A stretch of DNA of 64,000 nucleotides from NCBI GenBank assembly GCA_947460175.1, contig CANHGW010000001.1:1-64000 (forward strand), read 5' to 3'. The stretch is from Bacteroidota bacterium (GTDB lineage Bacteria; Bacteroidota; Bacteroidia; Chitinophagales; Chitinophagaceae). The translations under genes and the position numbers were made by a program. The notes beneath the pieces were generated by a model, which did no database searches, had not been told where the DNA came from, and was given only the letters and a program-made list of their open reading frames with translations. Below, piece after piece: positions 44,846 through 54,840 of this stretch (positions within the stretch are counted from its first letter, which is position 1; each line of letters opens with the position of its first letter).

Positions 44846-45807
44846 ATAATTCCTTCACGAATTAAATCGTGCAAATGAATGATGCCAGCATATTTCCCTT
44901 CATTTAATACGATGAGTTGTGAAATATTGTTGCTTCTCATTTTCTCCAATGCGTTGACTGCTAACTCAGTTTCTTCGATCGACTTAGGTTGAGAATTCAT
45001 AATATCGCATGCTTTCAATGAAAGCCAATTTTCATATTTTTCGAGCATGCGACGAATATCGCCATCGGTAACAATTCCTTCTAGTTGACCCTCAGAATTG
45101 ACAACTGCACATGCACCTAATCTTTTTTGAGTAATCTCCAAAATGGTTTCTTTAATATCAGCATCTGAAAGGACCTGTGGTTTGGCATTCATCGAACTCA
45201 AATCACGTACTTTCATATACAATCGTTTACCCAATGCACCTCCAGGATGATACTTTGCAAAATCACTTGGTTGAAAGCCTTTTAACTTCAATAACGAAAC
45301 CGCAATCGCATCACCCATGACCAATTGTGCCGTAGTACTACTTGTAGGTGCTAAATTATTGGGACAAGCTTCCTCATCTACGCTACAATTAATAAAGAAA
45401 TCGGCTTGTGTTGCTAAAAATGATTGCTCACTTCCACACAATGCAATAAGCTTATTTCCAAACCCTTTGATAAAAGGAACTAACACTTTTATCTCAGCAC
45501 TTTCACCACTTTTAGAGATTACAATAGCTATATCATCAGGCTGCAACATACCCAAATCGCCATGTATTGCATCGGCTGCATGTAAAAACAATGAAGGTGT
45601 TCCTGTACTATTGAGTGTAGCTACTATTTTTTGTGCAATGATAGCACTTTTGCCAATACCACTAATGACCACTCTACCCTTGTTCTGATGTATCAACTCT
45701 ACTGCAGAAGCAAATACATCATTGATACCATCAGCAAGCCCCTCTATCGATTTAGTTTCAATAGCAATAGTATTCAATGCCGCTTGTATAATAATCTCTT
45801 TTTGCAA
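44842..45807 (-). CDS. kdsD: Arabinose-5-phosphate isomerase (KpsF/GutQ family)
   Basis: An enzyme converting ribulose-5-phosphate to arabinose-5-phosphate, the first step of KDO synthesis for lipopolysaccharide. A TTG at 45807 gives 321 residues, the usual family length; the upstream ATG (45894) adds a hydrophobic run that is not part of the family. A SIS domain (GRVVISGIGKSAIIAQKIVATLNSTGTPSLFLHAADAIHGDLGM, with VISKSGESAE) is followed by two CBS domains (from ~200, MNAKPQVLSDADIKETI and DIMNSQPKSIEETELAVNAL). Confidence 0.9.
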   Translation of the reverse strand: MQKEIIIQAALNTIAIETKSIEGLADGINDVFASAVELIHQNKGRVVISGIGKSAIIAQKIVATLNSTGTPSLFLHAADAIHGDLGMLQPDDIAIVISKSGESAEIKVLVPFIKGFGNKLIALCGSEQSFLATQADFFINCSVDEEACPNNLAPTSSTTAQLVMGDAIAVSLLKLKGFQPSDFAKYHPGGALGKRLYMKVRDLSSMNAKPQVLSDADIKETILEITQKRLGACAVVNSEGQLEGIVTDGDIRRMLEKYENWLSLKACDIMNSQPKSIEETELAVNALEKMRSNNISQLIVLNEGKYAGIIHLHDLIREGII

Positions 45808-45898
45808 GGTTTGTTTTTTACAAATGTATGAAAGACACAAGAATAACAGTTGAGTTTGTTTCAAAAAAAAGAGTTGCAATTGCAACTCTCTCATTTAA

Positions 45899-47041
45899 TT
45901 ATTTTCTTTTTTTCGTTTTTTTATATTTCGACTTTCTGATTACTTTTTTCTTTACAGGCTTATCGAGATATGTACCAGACATAAGGCTAATAATTTTTTG
46001 TTGTACATCGGCGCTAAAATTATTCCCTGAATAATCAAATTGATTCAAACGATTTAATTGAGCTATTTCAACTGGAACATCAGTCAATTGATTGTTCATT
46101 ACATTCAACTTAGTCAAACCAGACATCATACTGATTTCAGCAGGAATAGCCTGTAGTTGATTGTTGCTCAAATCAAGATTTGCAAGCCCTTCTAATGAAG
46201 TAAGTACCATTGGAAAATCTACAAAACCATTGTTAGTTGCAATCAATGTTTTAAGTTTTTTCAAGTTAGAAAACGAAGCTGGCAAATCGTAAATTTTATT
46301 ACCAGGATGAGCAGGATCACCTAATATCAAGGTTTCCAATTTTGTTAACTGATTTAATTCATAAGGCAAAAAATGCAAGTTGTTGTTTGACAAATTCAAC
46401 TCGCGTAAATTTTTAAGATACTTAACATCAGAAGGCACAAAATTCAAGTTGCAACCACTCAAATCAAGATTAGTGATATGCTTCATCTGACGAATGATTT
46501 GTAGCAACAACTTTGGATCCTTGATTTCGTTACCACTAAATTTAAATGTCGTTAACGCTTGCAAATTATTAATTTCATTTGGTATGAAATTGATTGGATT
46601 GCCAGTGATATCTATTTCTTCAAGATTAGTACAGTTCGCTATTGAAGCAGGTAATGTATTGATTTTATTATTTCTTAAAATCAGCTTACGCAATTTTTTC
46701 ATTTCACCTACAGTAGCAGGTATAGATGTCAAATTATTATTGGACAAATCCAATATTTCCAGATTATTGAGTAAGTAAATATCAATTGGGATTGAATTGA
46801 TATTAGTATTTTGTAGCGTTAATTCATGAAGATTTGGATAACGGAATATCTCTTTTGGAAATACATTGTGTGGCTGACTTGTAATGCGTAGATTGTATAC
46901 ACAATTATTATCATGCGCTGCATAAGGCAATCGATCATATACTTTATCCGGATCACAAGGACTTGCTAAAGGGTAATATTGCTGCGCAGAAACTGCCTGC
47001 ATACAGAATAAAACCGCCAAACTGAATATCAACTTCTTCAT
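45899..47041 (-). CDS. Secreted leucine-rich-repeat protein
   Basis: 380 residues with a signal peptide (MKKLIFSLAVLFCMQAVSAQ). About eleven leucine-rich repeats of ~23 residues are visible, for example LHELTLQNTNINSIPIDI, LEILDLSNNNLTSIPATV, LRKLILRNNKINTLPASI and LRELNLSNNNLHFLPYEL. The tail is very basic (KKKVIRKSKYKKTKKRK). It is likely periplasmic or surface-exposed, with a protein-binding role. No T9SS tail was recognised. The gene is followed 92 bp downstream by the kdsD start. Confidence 0.85.
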   Translation of the reverse strand: MKKLIFSLAVLFCMQAVSAQQYYPLASPCDPDKVYDRLPYAAHDNNCVYNLRITSQPHNVFPKEIFRYPNLHELTLQNTNINSIPIDIYLLNNLEILDLSNNNLTSIPATVGEMKKLRKLILRNNKINTLPASIANCTNLEEIDITGNPINFIPNEINNLQALTTFKFSGNEIKDPKLLLQIIRQMKHITNLDLSGCNLNFVPSDVKYLKNLRELNLSNNNLHFLPYELNQLTKLETLILGDPAHPGNKIYDLPASFSNLKKLKTLIATNNGFVDFPMVLTSLEGLANLDLSNNQLQAIPAEISMMSGLTKLNVMNNQLTDVPVEIAQLNRLNQFDYSGNNFSADVQQKIISLMSGTYLDKPVKKKVIRKSKYKKTKKRK

Positions 47042-47185
47042 TGTTCGTTTAAAATTTGGCTTAAAAATAGATTGTTTTTCGTCAAAAACATAATTTTTTA
47101 GAAATAAGTCATCATCTAGTATTAAAAAACACTGTTTTGGTGCCCTGTTTCAACGAATGTTATCAATAAATGAATCAATATTGCA

Positions 47186-47488
47186 TTATTGAAAAGGCTT
47201 ATACCTTAGCTTACCTTCAAGCCAATTACAATATTCTAAGGACCCTAACCTAAATCGAATAGGCCGAACGGTCCATTTATCGACCATCAATTCTTTTTTA
47301 CAAAAAAAACCAAATGAGACCGTTGCATAATTAGCTGGAATCAACTTAATCTCTTGGTTATTCAATTTGGTTAATTGCACTTTACGATTTGAACTATCTA
47401 TCACTGAATTAAAACGAACTTGTGCAGAAGATGTACTCAATAGTCCATGCAACAAAAAGAAAGTTAAAAAAAATACTTTATAGTTCAT
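47186..47488 (-). CDS. Small secreted protein, unknown function
   Basis: The ATG at 47488 gives 100 residues with a signal peptide (MNYKVFFLTFFLLHGLLSTSSAQ). The mature part (~77 residues) is beta-rich with two cysteines (FFCKKELMVDKW, LEYCNWLEGKL). I do not recognise a family. It stands alone between the LRR gene and a divergent 76-residue protein. Confidence 0.55.
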   Translation of the reverse strand: MNYKVFFLTFFLLHGLLSTSSAQVRFNSVIDSSNRKVQLTKLNNQEIKLIPANYATVSFGFFCKKELMVDKWTVRPIRFRLGSLEYCNWLEGKLRYKPFQ

Positions 47489-47597
47489 CTGAATAGTGAA
47501 GTTACTCAATTTGAATTAAATAATTTAAATAATAGTTTGAATTATATTTCGGTACTTTGTTATGTAAACTTATTTAACTACTTAAAAAATAATTAAA

Positions 47598-47828
47598 ATG
47601 GAATTCCCAAAATTTTTATTAGGTGACAACACCGACTTCCCAGATGATATCTTTATTATCCATTTAGACTATCCTCGTTTTATGGTGAATCTTAAGGATG
47701 ACGAACTGGAACTACTAGAAGAAGTAGATGAGGAAATGACTGAAGCCGAATTGCAAACTGAACTTACAAGTCTTGTGTCACAAGCAGTAGAATTTTACGA
47801 TCGCGAGATGAAACGATATGAAGAATAG
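47598..47828 (+). CDS. Small acidic protein, unknown function
   Basis: 76 residues, no signal. The sequence begins MEFPKFLLGDNTDFPDDIF and continues with an acidic stretch (DDELELLEEVDEEMTEAEL) and a C-terminal helix (LVSQAVEFYDREMKRYEE). It resembles a small cytoplasmic protein kept in many Bacteroidota genomes, without known role. It is bounded by an unusually long terminator hairpin. Confidence 0.6.
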   Translation: MEFPKFLLGDNTDFPDDIFIIHLDYPRFMVNLKDDELELLEEVDEEMTEAELQTELTSLVSQAVEFYDREMKRYEE

Positions 47829-47851
47829 TTCAAAAATATTTCTAGATCAAT

Positions 47852-47900
47852 AATAATGAAAAAAACCGATAGTATAACTATCGGTTTTTTTCATTATTAC
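47852..47900. terminator. Bidirectional terminator with 23-bp perfect stem
   Basis: 47852-47874 is the exact reverse complement of 47878-47900, around an ATA loop. The inner part is GC-containing (ACCGATAGT) and the outer part has seven A/T each side, so it works in either direction for the 76-residue gene and the RND operon. Confidence 0.9.
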
Positions 47901-47909
47901 GTTTACACG

Positions 47910-50900
47910 TTATTTTTTCTTCATCCAATTTGACATTTTGCTTTTACGATTGAGTGCCATCAACATCATGACTGGAACAATTATAAGTGTAATAATAGTT
48001 GCAAATCCTAAACCAAAAATCATAGTCCAAGATAATGGTCCCCAGAAAGCAACACTATCGCCACCAAAAAAGATATGTGGATTAAATTCTGTAAACAATG
48101 TTACGAAATCCATATTTAAACCAACTGCCAAAGGCACTAATCCTAACATAGTTGCAGTTGCAGTTAGCAATACAGGTGTCATACGTGTACGACCAGCCTC
48201 TATCATTGCTTCGCGCGGCGCCATGCCTTCAGCTAATTTAATATCAGCAAATTCAATCAACAGGATACCATTTCGAACCACTATTCCGGCTAAAGCTACA
48301 ATACCAATACCTGTCATTACAATTACAAAATCCATGTTGAAAATTCCAATTCCTAAGAACACACCAATCACACTTAATACGATTTCACTCATAATGATGA
48401 TAGTACGACTAATGGAATTGAATTGAATGATTAATATCAAAAAGATTAAAAGAAAGGATACACCCAATGCACTTACTAAAAAGATGCCCGTTTCAGCTTG
48501 CTCTTCTTGTTCACCACCCATTTTAATATTTACTCCAGCAGGCGCATTGAATTGATTAATTTCATTTTGAATAGCAGCTACAGTTTCATTCGGATTAAAA
48601 TTGGACAATACATTGGAAGAAAGTGTTATAATTCTTTTTTCGTTTTTACGTTTAATACCACCGTAGGTGTTGCCATATTTCAGATCTACAAAACTTCCAA
48701 TAGGCACTTGCCTTACAGCGCCTCCCATCCCCATATCTCTATAAGTCATATTGATATTTTTCACTACATCTATATTATTACGTTGCTCCTCATTTAAACG
48801 TAATGTAATAGGATAATCATCATTGGCGTCTTTGAATCTTGAAATTTCGGAACCAAACATGGCAGTACGTAAATCACCCGCTATCATACCTGTACTAATT
48901 CCTTCGATATTCATTCGAGCGCGCGATAAATCAAAAATAATTTCTGGCTTATTTGCTTGAAAATCACTTTTCAATTCTTCAACTCCGGCAATTTGTTTGT
49001 TATCCAAAAATTTCTTCAAGCTCTTAGAGGTCGATATTAATGAATCAAGATTTTCACCCGTTAATTCAATTACAATTGGTTTTGCAGTAGGCGGTCCATT
49101 ACTTTCCTTATCTACTGTGATTTTAGTACCTGGAATATCTTTTACACCAGCACGAATTTTATCTAATAATTCTTGAGAGCTTTTACCATGTCTTTTTTCG
49201 AATTTGACAAACGAAACTGTTATTTTACCACGATTAGGGTAATCACCAATTTCACCACTATTTTGATCTGTAGCTCCTACCTTCACATTCGAAATTATAG
49301 AGGTAACCAATGGGTTATATTGATTTTTTGCTAAATCAATATCCAACGATTTGTATACTTTATCTTCAAGCACTTTCAATACTTCATTGGTTTTATTCTG
49401 ATCGGTACCTTCAGGCATGGTTAAATATACATATGCAAAATTGGGCTCCGCTGAAGGGAAAAACAATACTTTTGGACTACGAACCATGATAAGCAAAATA
49501 GATAATACCAATAAAATGATCACAGAAGAAAATGAGATAGCTCTATGGTCTAATGCCCATGTCAATAATCTCAAATACCCATTTTGAACCTTTGGCCATA
49601 TATTATGCTGAAATGCATAAATAATTTTTACTAGTATAAACTTGTTTAATAAAAATAATAGCCACAAAAAGACAACAAAATTTCCTAAGCCAAAAGACTG
49701 TGTAGCATAACAAATCAACGCAATGACTAAAAAAACAATTGTAGTAATTGTAGTACCTTTTTTCCATTTGATTTTTGATTTGCCATCATATTCTTCATCT
49801 TTCATAAAATCAACTGCAAACACTGGGTTTATAATATAGGCGACTAACAACGAAGCTACTAATGTAATAATTAACGTAATAGGCAAATAGAACATAAAGC
49901 TACCAATCACACCTTTCCAAAATGCCAATGGAATAAATGGCAACAAGGTTGTGATCGTTCCAGTTAATACAGGTAAGAAAACTTCTTGTGTTGCTTTCTT
50001 AACAGCTTCTTTTGCAGTGACTTTTTCTTCATGAAATATTCGATGTGAATTTTCAATAACCACAATGGCATCATCTACCACGATACCTAATGCCAATAAG
50101 AAAGCAAATAGCACAATCATATTGAGAGTGAATCCTATACCAGGCAATACCATAAACGCAATTGCACATGACAAAGGAACAGACATGGCAACAAAAATCG
50201 CATTGGTAGTGCCCATAAAAAACATAAGAATAAAAGTTACTAATACAAATCCGATAATGATTGTATTAATCAAATCATGCAACGTTGTTCTTGTTGCATC
50301 TGATTGATCGCCTGTTACTACTACGCTCAACTCTTTTGGCAATTCGCTTTTCTTCATCTCATCAATAATCTCATCGATTTTATCTGAAGCTTCAATCAAA
50401 TTCTTCCCACTCGCTTTAATTACATTAAGTGTGATTACATTTTTAGAATTTAAACGGGCAAAACTTTCTTGTTCCTTATATGTGTCTTTTATCTCAGCAA
50501 TATCTTTTAAATAAATACTAGCACCCATTGGATTTTTTACTACAACATTCCCAATTTCATCTGCCGTTTTAAATACTTTTTTAAGACTAATAATTCGTTG
50601 CTCTCCATCAACCTTAACAATACCTGGTGTAGCCTCAACATTCTCATAAGCGATAGCACCTTGTATATCTCTGAATGCCAATTGGGCTGATTGCATTTTA
50701 AACAAATCAACATTGATTTGTATTTCACGATCAAGCCCTCCAACCTTATCTACACGTTTAATTTCTTTCAAACTTTCAATTCGATCTTTAATTCGATCTG
50801 CATATTCCTCCAATCGATTCACATCAAAATTGCCTGATATATTTACAAATCGAATTGGAAATTCGGACACATCTATATCTTTTACTTCAGGATCATTGGG

Positions 50901-51284
50901 TAGGTTTTTTGGCAAACCGTTTGGATCAGACTTTGCTTTATCTACCGCATCACTTACATCTTGCTTTGCTTTGACTACTTTTACATCCGTATTAAATTCA
51001 GCAATTACAACTGAAAAGTCTTGAAACGAATTACTAGTTACTTTCTTAATACCCGAAATATTTTTCAATTGCTTTTCAATGGGTTTCGAAACTAAGTTTT
51101 CCATATTTTCGGGCGAGGTACCTGGATTGATTGTCTGCACAATAATCTGTGGGAATTTCACTTCTGGAAATTGTTCTTTGGGTAAATTAATATAACTCAC
51201 AAGTCCGATCAAGGTAATGATAATTGTGAGGATATAAATACTGGTCCTGTTATTAATGGGCCAATTGGATGGATTAAATTTCAT
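47910..51284 (-). CDS. RND efflux transporter, HAE1-like inner-membrane pump
   Basis: 1124 residues, a proton-driven pump subunit. The N-terminal helix and porter domain (SIYILTIIITLIGLVSYINLPKEQFPEVKFP, INPGTSPENMENLVSKPIEKQL) and two sets of helices are clear. TM4 carries the family acidic pair in GIVVDDAIVVIEN. It is more like the HAE1/CzcA-type pumps than AcrB because of its extended central loop and a Bacteroidota-type GGSGG-less linker (MKDEEYDGKSKIKWKK). Substrate is unknown. It is the last gene of the TetR-TolC-MFP-RND operon. Confidence 0.95.
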   Translation of the reverse strand: MKFNPSNWPINNRTSIYILTIIITLIGLVSYINLPKEQFPEVKFPQIIVQTINPGTSPENMENLVSKPIEKQLKNISGIKKVTSNSFQDFSVVIAEFNTDVKVVKAKQDVSDAVDKAKSDPNGLPKNLPNDPEVKDIDVSEFPIRFVNISGNFDVNRLEEYADRIKDRIESLKEIKRVDKVGGLDREIQINVDLFKMQSAQLAFRDIQGAIAYENVEATPGIVKVDGEQRIISLKKVFKTADEIGNVVVKNPMGASIYLKDIAEIKDTYKEQESFARLNSKNVITLNVIKASGKNLIEASDKIDEIIDEMKKSELPKELSVVVTGDQSDATRTTLHDLINTIIIGFVLVTFILMFFMGTTNAIFVAMSVPLSCAIAFMVLPGIGFTLNMIVLFAFLLALGIVVDDAIVVIENSHRIFHEEKVTAKEAVKKATQEVFLPVLTGTITTLLPFIPLAFWKGVIGSFMFYLPITLIITLVASLLVAYIINPVFAVDFMKDEEYDGKSKIKWKKGTTITTIVFLVIALICYATQSFGLGNFVVFLWLLFLLNKFILVKIIYAFQHNIWPKVQNGYLRLLTWALDHRAISFSSVIILLVLSILLIMVRSPKVLFFPSAEPNFAYVYLTMPEGTDQNKTNEVLKVLEDKVYKSLDIDLAKNQYNPLVTSIISNVKVGATDQNSGEIGDYPNRGKITVSFVKFEKRHGKSSQELLDKIRAGVKDIPGTKITVDKESNGPPTAKPIVIELTGENLDSLISTSKSLKKFLDNKQIAGVEELKSDFQANKPEIIFDLSRARMNIEGISTGMIAGDLRTAMFGSEISRFKDANDDYPITLRLNEEQRNNIDVVKNINMTYRDMGMGGAVRQVPIGSFVDLKYGNTYGGIKRKNEKRIITLSSNVLSNFNPNETVAAIQNEINQFNAPAGVNIKMGGEQEEQAETGIFLVSALGVSFLLIFLILIIQFNSISRTIIIMSEIVLSVIGVFLGIGIFNMDFVIVMTGIGIVALAGIVVRNGILLIEFADIKLAEGMAPREAMIEAGRTRMTPVLLTATATMLGLVPLAVGLNMDFVTLFTEFNPHIFFGGDSVAFWGPLSWTMIFGLGFATIITLIIVPVMMLMALNRKSKMSNWMKKK

Positions 51285-51406
51285 ATAAATAATTCGATGA
51301 TTTGAAAATAGGATAACCTAAAAATTATTGTACTTTCAATTCTCTTTATTTTAATTAATAATATAAATTAATAGTTTTAACTTGGTATAGTGCTATTGAC
51401 AATAGA

Positions 51407-52528
51407 TTATTCTCCAATCAATAATTCATCACCTTCATTTAGTTCTTCATAACCGGTAGTGATTACATTATCGCCCAATGTAAGCCCACTAACTATTTCT
51501 ACTTTACTTTCGTATGTGTTGCCCAATTGCACAGGTATTAATTTTGCTTTTTTATTCTCATCTGCTATATAAACAAAATTACCCAATTCTGTTTTTTGTA
51601 TCAACGACACTGGCAACACGAATGCTCTATTATTTTGGTAAGTAGCAATTTTAACTTTCGCAATCATATTTGGTTGATACTTATTACTTGCTGGCAATGG
51701 AATATATGTGGCATAGGTACGAGACACATTATTAATCATACGCTCGGCATATGATACTTTCGTTAAAAGTGTATCTCTTAAATCTGGGAAAATCAACATC
51801 ACCGAACTACCTGTTTTTACAACTGATGCATAGTTCTCAGCTACGTCAGCTTGTACTCTTAATTTTCCAGTATTTATAATACGAATCTCGGGACCATTCA
51901 TAGGCGAAGCATAAGATTGTCCCACTGTTGCATTGACAGCATCTACTACACCATTGATCGGCGAGTACACATTGAACGTGTTTTTAGTGGTCAAGGTTGA
52001 TTGCTTTTGTTTCAACAATGCATCGTAATTATTTTTTGCTTGCAGCAATTGAATCTCTGTTCCAATTTCTTGATCCCAAAGCCTTTTTTGCTTGTCATAC
52101 ACAATTTTTGCAAAGCTTATTTGTTGATCTATTAAGTCTATGCCTCTATTCACAGATTCCGATCTCAATGTAGCTACTACCTGCCCTTTGTGTACATATT
52201 GACCTGGCTTAACAAGAATAGCACTAATAATGCCAGGTGTTTCTGGAATGGCATTTACTACTTCGTCTATATCTACCTTACCTTGTACATCAATATAATT
52301 ATTAAATACAGTTGGGGACATTGATGTTACATATACAGCCACTTTTCGAGCACCTTTTACCGGTCCTTCTTTTGCCTCCAATGCAGCTATTTTAGCTTGT
52401 ATATCTTTTTGTTGTGTTTTAAGTTTAGCCAATTCACCTTTGGCATCTTTAGGTTCTTGACCTCCCCCACACGATGCTAATAAAATAATTGCAGCTAGCG
52501 TGAAGGTACTTTTAATGAAGGAATTCAT
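51407..52528 (-). CDS. RND periplasmic adaptor (membrane fusion protein)
   Basis: 373 residues with a lipoprotein signal (MNSFIKSTFTLAAIILLASCGGG, lipobox LASC). After an N-terminal coiled coil (residues ~30-55) comes a barrel-sandwich hybrid with the lipoyl-like motif ILVKPGQYVHKGQVVATLRS, a helical hairpin (~130-180), then VYSPINGVVDAVNATVGQSY and beta-barrel parts. It links the inner-membrane pump with the TolC-like channel. It lies between the pump gene (122 bp on) and the TolC-like gene (35 bp before). Confidence 0.93.
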   Translation of the reverse strand: MNSFIKSTFTLAAIILLASCGGGQEPKDAKGELAKLKTQQKDIQAKIAALEAKEGPVKGARKVAVYVTSMSPTVFNNYIDVQGKVDIDEVVNAIPETPGIISAILVKPGQYVHKGQVVATLRSESVNRGIDLIDQQISFAKIVYDKQKRLWDQEIGTEIQLLQAKNNYDALLKQKQSTLTTKNTFNVYSPINGVVDAVNATVGQSYASPMNGPEIRIINTGKLRVQADVAENYASVVKTGSSVMLIFPDLRDTLLTKVSYAERMINNVSRTYATYIPLPASNKYQPNMIAKVKIATYQNNRAFVLPVSLIQKTELGNFVYIADENKKAKLIPVQLGNTYESKVEIVSGLTLGDNVITTGYEELNEGDELLIGE

Positions 52529-52563
52529 AGTTTTGTTTTTGTAATGAATAGTTTAAAGTGTTT

Positions 52564-53958
52564 TTATTTGAGCAAGCCCAATGATTTTTGATAATCAATT
52601 TTAGCAATCATCGCTTCAAACAATGAATTGAAATAATTTGTTTGAGCTTCTTTGTAAGCTGTCTCTGCTTGTAGTATTTCGATATTTGAACCTACACCTT
52701 CTTTATATTTCTTCTGCGCGATGGTGTATACTTTATTGGCTAGTTCAATATTTTTTTGTTGATTTTCTAACGATATCATGCTATTCTTCAATTGAGTTTT
52801 AGCGTTTTTACTTTCAAAATCGACTGCCAATTTCAACGCTTCCATATCGTTGTCGTTTTTAAGCATATTTAACTTTGCTTGTTGCATTTTAGCTTTTCGT
52901 GTATTACCATCATAGATAGGCACTGAAGCATTTAAAACTAAGGCTCCTGTAGGAAAATATGGCAAGGTAAATAATTCTTTAAAAGCAATTGTTTGTGTTG
53001 CATAACTACCTGAAACTGCAGCTGCTATTGTTGGCAAATACCCTTTTTGATATCGTTTATAATCATATGAATTTAATTTTTTAATTGTTTTCAATAAATC
53101 CATTTCAACTCGGTTGTTATAATCTACTATTCGATCTAGTTCCATATCTTTTTTAATAATTTCTAGATTCAAATCATCTGTGAGAGTTACTGTATTATCC
53201 AATGGCATACCCATTTGAAATTTCAACATCATATAACTCAATTGAATTAAATTTTGAATTTTTTCTCTTTCGATTATTAAATTATTCTTTTGAACAGTTA
53301 AACGATCAGCATCAATTTTTTCGGCAAAGCCTTCTCCAAATAATTTTTGAGTCATATTTTCCAAGGAAGCAAGCAATGTAATATTGTCATTCAACAATGC
53401 AACTCTTTTCTCAGCAATTACACAGTTGAAATATGCTTTCGAAATACTTACTCTCAACTCTTGTTCGCTACGTTTTGTATTTAATACAGACAATTCTTCA
53501 AGACTTGTTCTTGCTTTAAGCGCAATCAGAACTCCTGCATCAAAAAGTATTTGAGTAGCTTGAATGCCTGCACTCATATTTAATGGCAATCCAAACTTTA
53601 GTTCGCTGTATTTTTGCTTAGGCTGTTGCTGATAAGCTAAAAAAGCAGGTGTGTCTATTTTAAAAAAGCTTAGACTAGATGTAAAGTCAAATGCATTTGC
53701 ATCAGCACGTTGCTTTGGTATTATAAAAAGATATTGAAACTGCCCGGTAGCCTGTATTTGCGGGCGTGCTATACCAAGTACTTCTTTGTTTTTTTCTAAC
53801 TGTATTTGCTCGTCGAGTAAAGCCCCCTTGATGGTATTGCTATTCTTCATTGCATATGAAATACAATCTTGCAATGAATAGGCAGTTTTGTCCTGCGCCT
53901 TTGTATATATTGATATACTTAATAACAAGAAAATGAATAATTGTTTTTGAAAACTCAT
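52564..53958 (-). CDS. TolC family outer-membrane channel
   Basis: 464 residues with a signal peptide (MSFQKQLFIFLLLSISIYTKAQ). It shows the duplicated TolC/OEP structure with long helices: SLQDCISYAMKNSNTIKGALLDEQI in the first half and YKEGVGSNIEILQAETAYKEAQTNYFNSLFEAMIAKIDYQKSLG in the second. It forms the outer-membrane exit duct of the tripartite pump. It begins 2 bp after the TetR gene ends, which supports co-transcription. Confidence 0.93.
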   Translation of the reverse strand: MSFQKQLFIFLLLSISIYTKAQDKTAYSLQDCISYAMKNSNTIKGALLDEQIQLEKNKEVLGIARPQIQATGQFQYLFIIPKQRADANAFDFTSSLSFFKIDTPAFLAYQQQPKQKYSELKFGLPLNMSAGIQATQILFDAGVLIALKARTSLEELSVLNTKRSEQELRVSISKAYFNCVIAEKRVALLNDNITLLASLENMTQKLFGEGFAEKIDADRLTVQKNNLIIEREKIQNLIQLSYMMLKFQMGMPLDNTVTLTDDLNLEIIKKDMELDRIVDYNNRVEMDLLKTIKKLNSYDYKRYQKGYLPTIAAAVSGSYATQTIAFKELFTLPYFPTGALVLNASVPIYDGNTRKAKMQQAKLNMLKNDNDMEALKLAVDFESKNAKTQLKNSMISLENQQKNIELANKVYTIAQKKYKEGVGSNIEILQAETAYKEAQTNYFNSLFEAMIAKIDYQKSLGLLK

Positions 53959-53960
53959 AC

Positions 53961-54578
53961 TTACTTTTTTAAATGACTGGATAAATATTTTGACAATAAC
54001 TTATGCCCTTTAAGTGTGGCAACACCATACATGTAATTTGCAAAAATCTGTGTATTGACCTTTACGATATCATATTTTTCCTGAGGAAAAATATTATTTT
54101 GAAACACAATTAATGAAGACTCCATTCTAAATCGCGCTATAATATCTATATCAACATCTTCACGATACAACTCTTCTTTGATTCCTTGACGTAGATTTTC
54201 TGCGATGCATTCAAACAAATAGCTTTCTTTATGTTCTTGTAGATATTTATAAGCTACGGGATAATGTCGTTGCAAATCGATGTAGCAGACTAAATTCATC
54301 CCTCGGACCATTTTTTCCATGATGACTAAAATGGCAATTATTTGCTCAACAGCATTTTTAGATTTTTTAAAAGCATCTTCCGTTTCACACTGATTGCTAT
54401 CGAGCATATATTTTACACTTTCCAGTACCAAATCATCTTTATCTTCAAATAATTCATACAAGGTTTTTTTTGACACACCAATATTGCGTGCCAAGTCATC
54501 CATGGTAACATTTTTGAATCCAAATTGCCTAAATTGGCTAAAGGCTGCTTGAACTATTTGATGTTTTTGAGTATTCAC
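53961..54578 (-). CDS. TetR family regulator of the efflux operon
   Basis: 205 residues. The N-terminal helix-turn-helix is typical (FRQFGFKNVTMDDLARNIGVSKKTLYELFEDKDDLVLESV). The rest is a ligand-binding helical domain. As the first gene of the minus-strand operon, it most likely represses its own operon and responds to a pump substrate. The 262-bp region upstream (54579-54840) shared with fabH is AT-rich and would hold its operator; no clear palindrome was picked out. Confidence 0.9.
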   Translation of the reverse strand: MNTQKHQIVQAAFSQFRQFGFKNVTMDDLARNIGVSKKTLYELFEDKDDLVLESVKYMLDSNQCETEDAFKKSKNAVEQIIAILVIMEKMVRGMNLVCYIDLQRHYPVAYKYLQEHKESYLFECIAENLRQGIKEELYREDVDIDIIARFRMESSLIVFQNNIFPQEKYDIVKVNTQIFANYMYGVATLKGHKLLSKYLSSHLKK

Positions 54579-54840
54579 GATGCAAAACTATGGAAACTTT
54601 TTATACTTCAAAAGTTTTTTTAATACATTAATTGCAATGAAAGATAGAAATACTCGATAAATCTTGCAAAAGCATTGCTATCAGTGGTTCATAGAATTTA
54701 GATTATTTTAATGTTACCAACTAATAAATATTAAATTCTATATTTAAAAGATATCTATAACAATCAAATTAAAAAAAATGCTTTCATAGCTTAAGTTTAA
54801 TTGTAACTTTACCCTCCATTTATACAAACTAATATTACAA

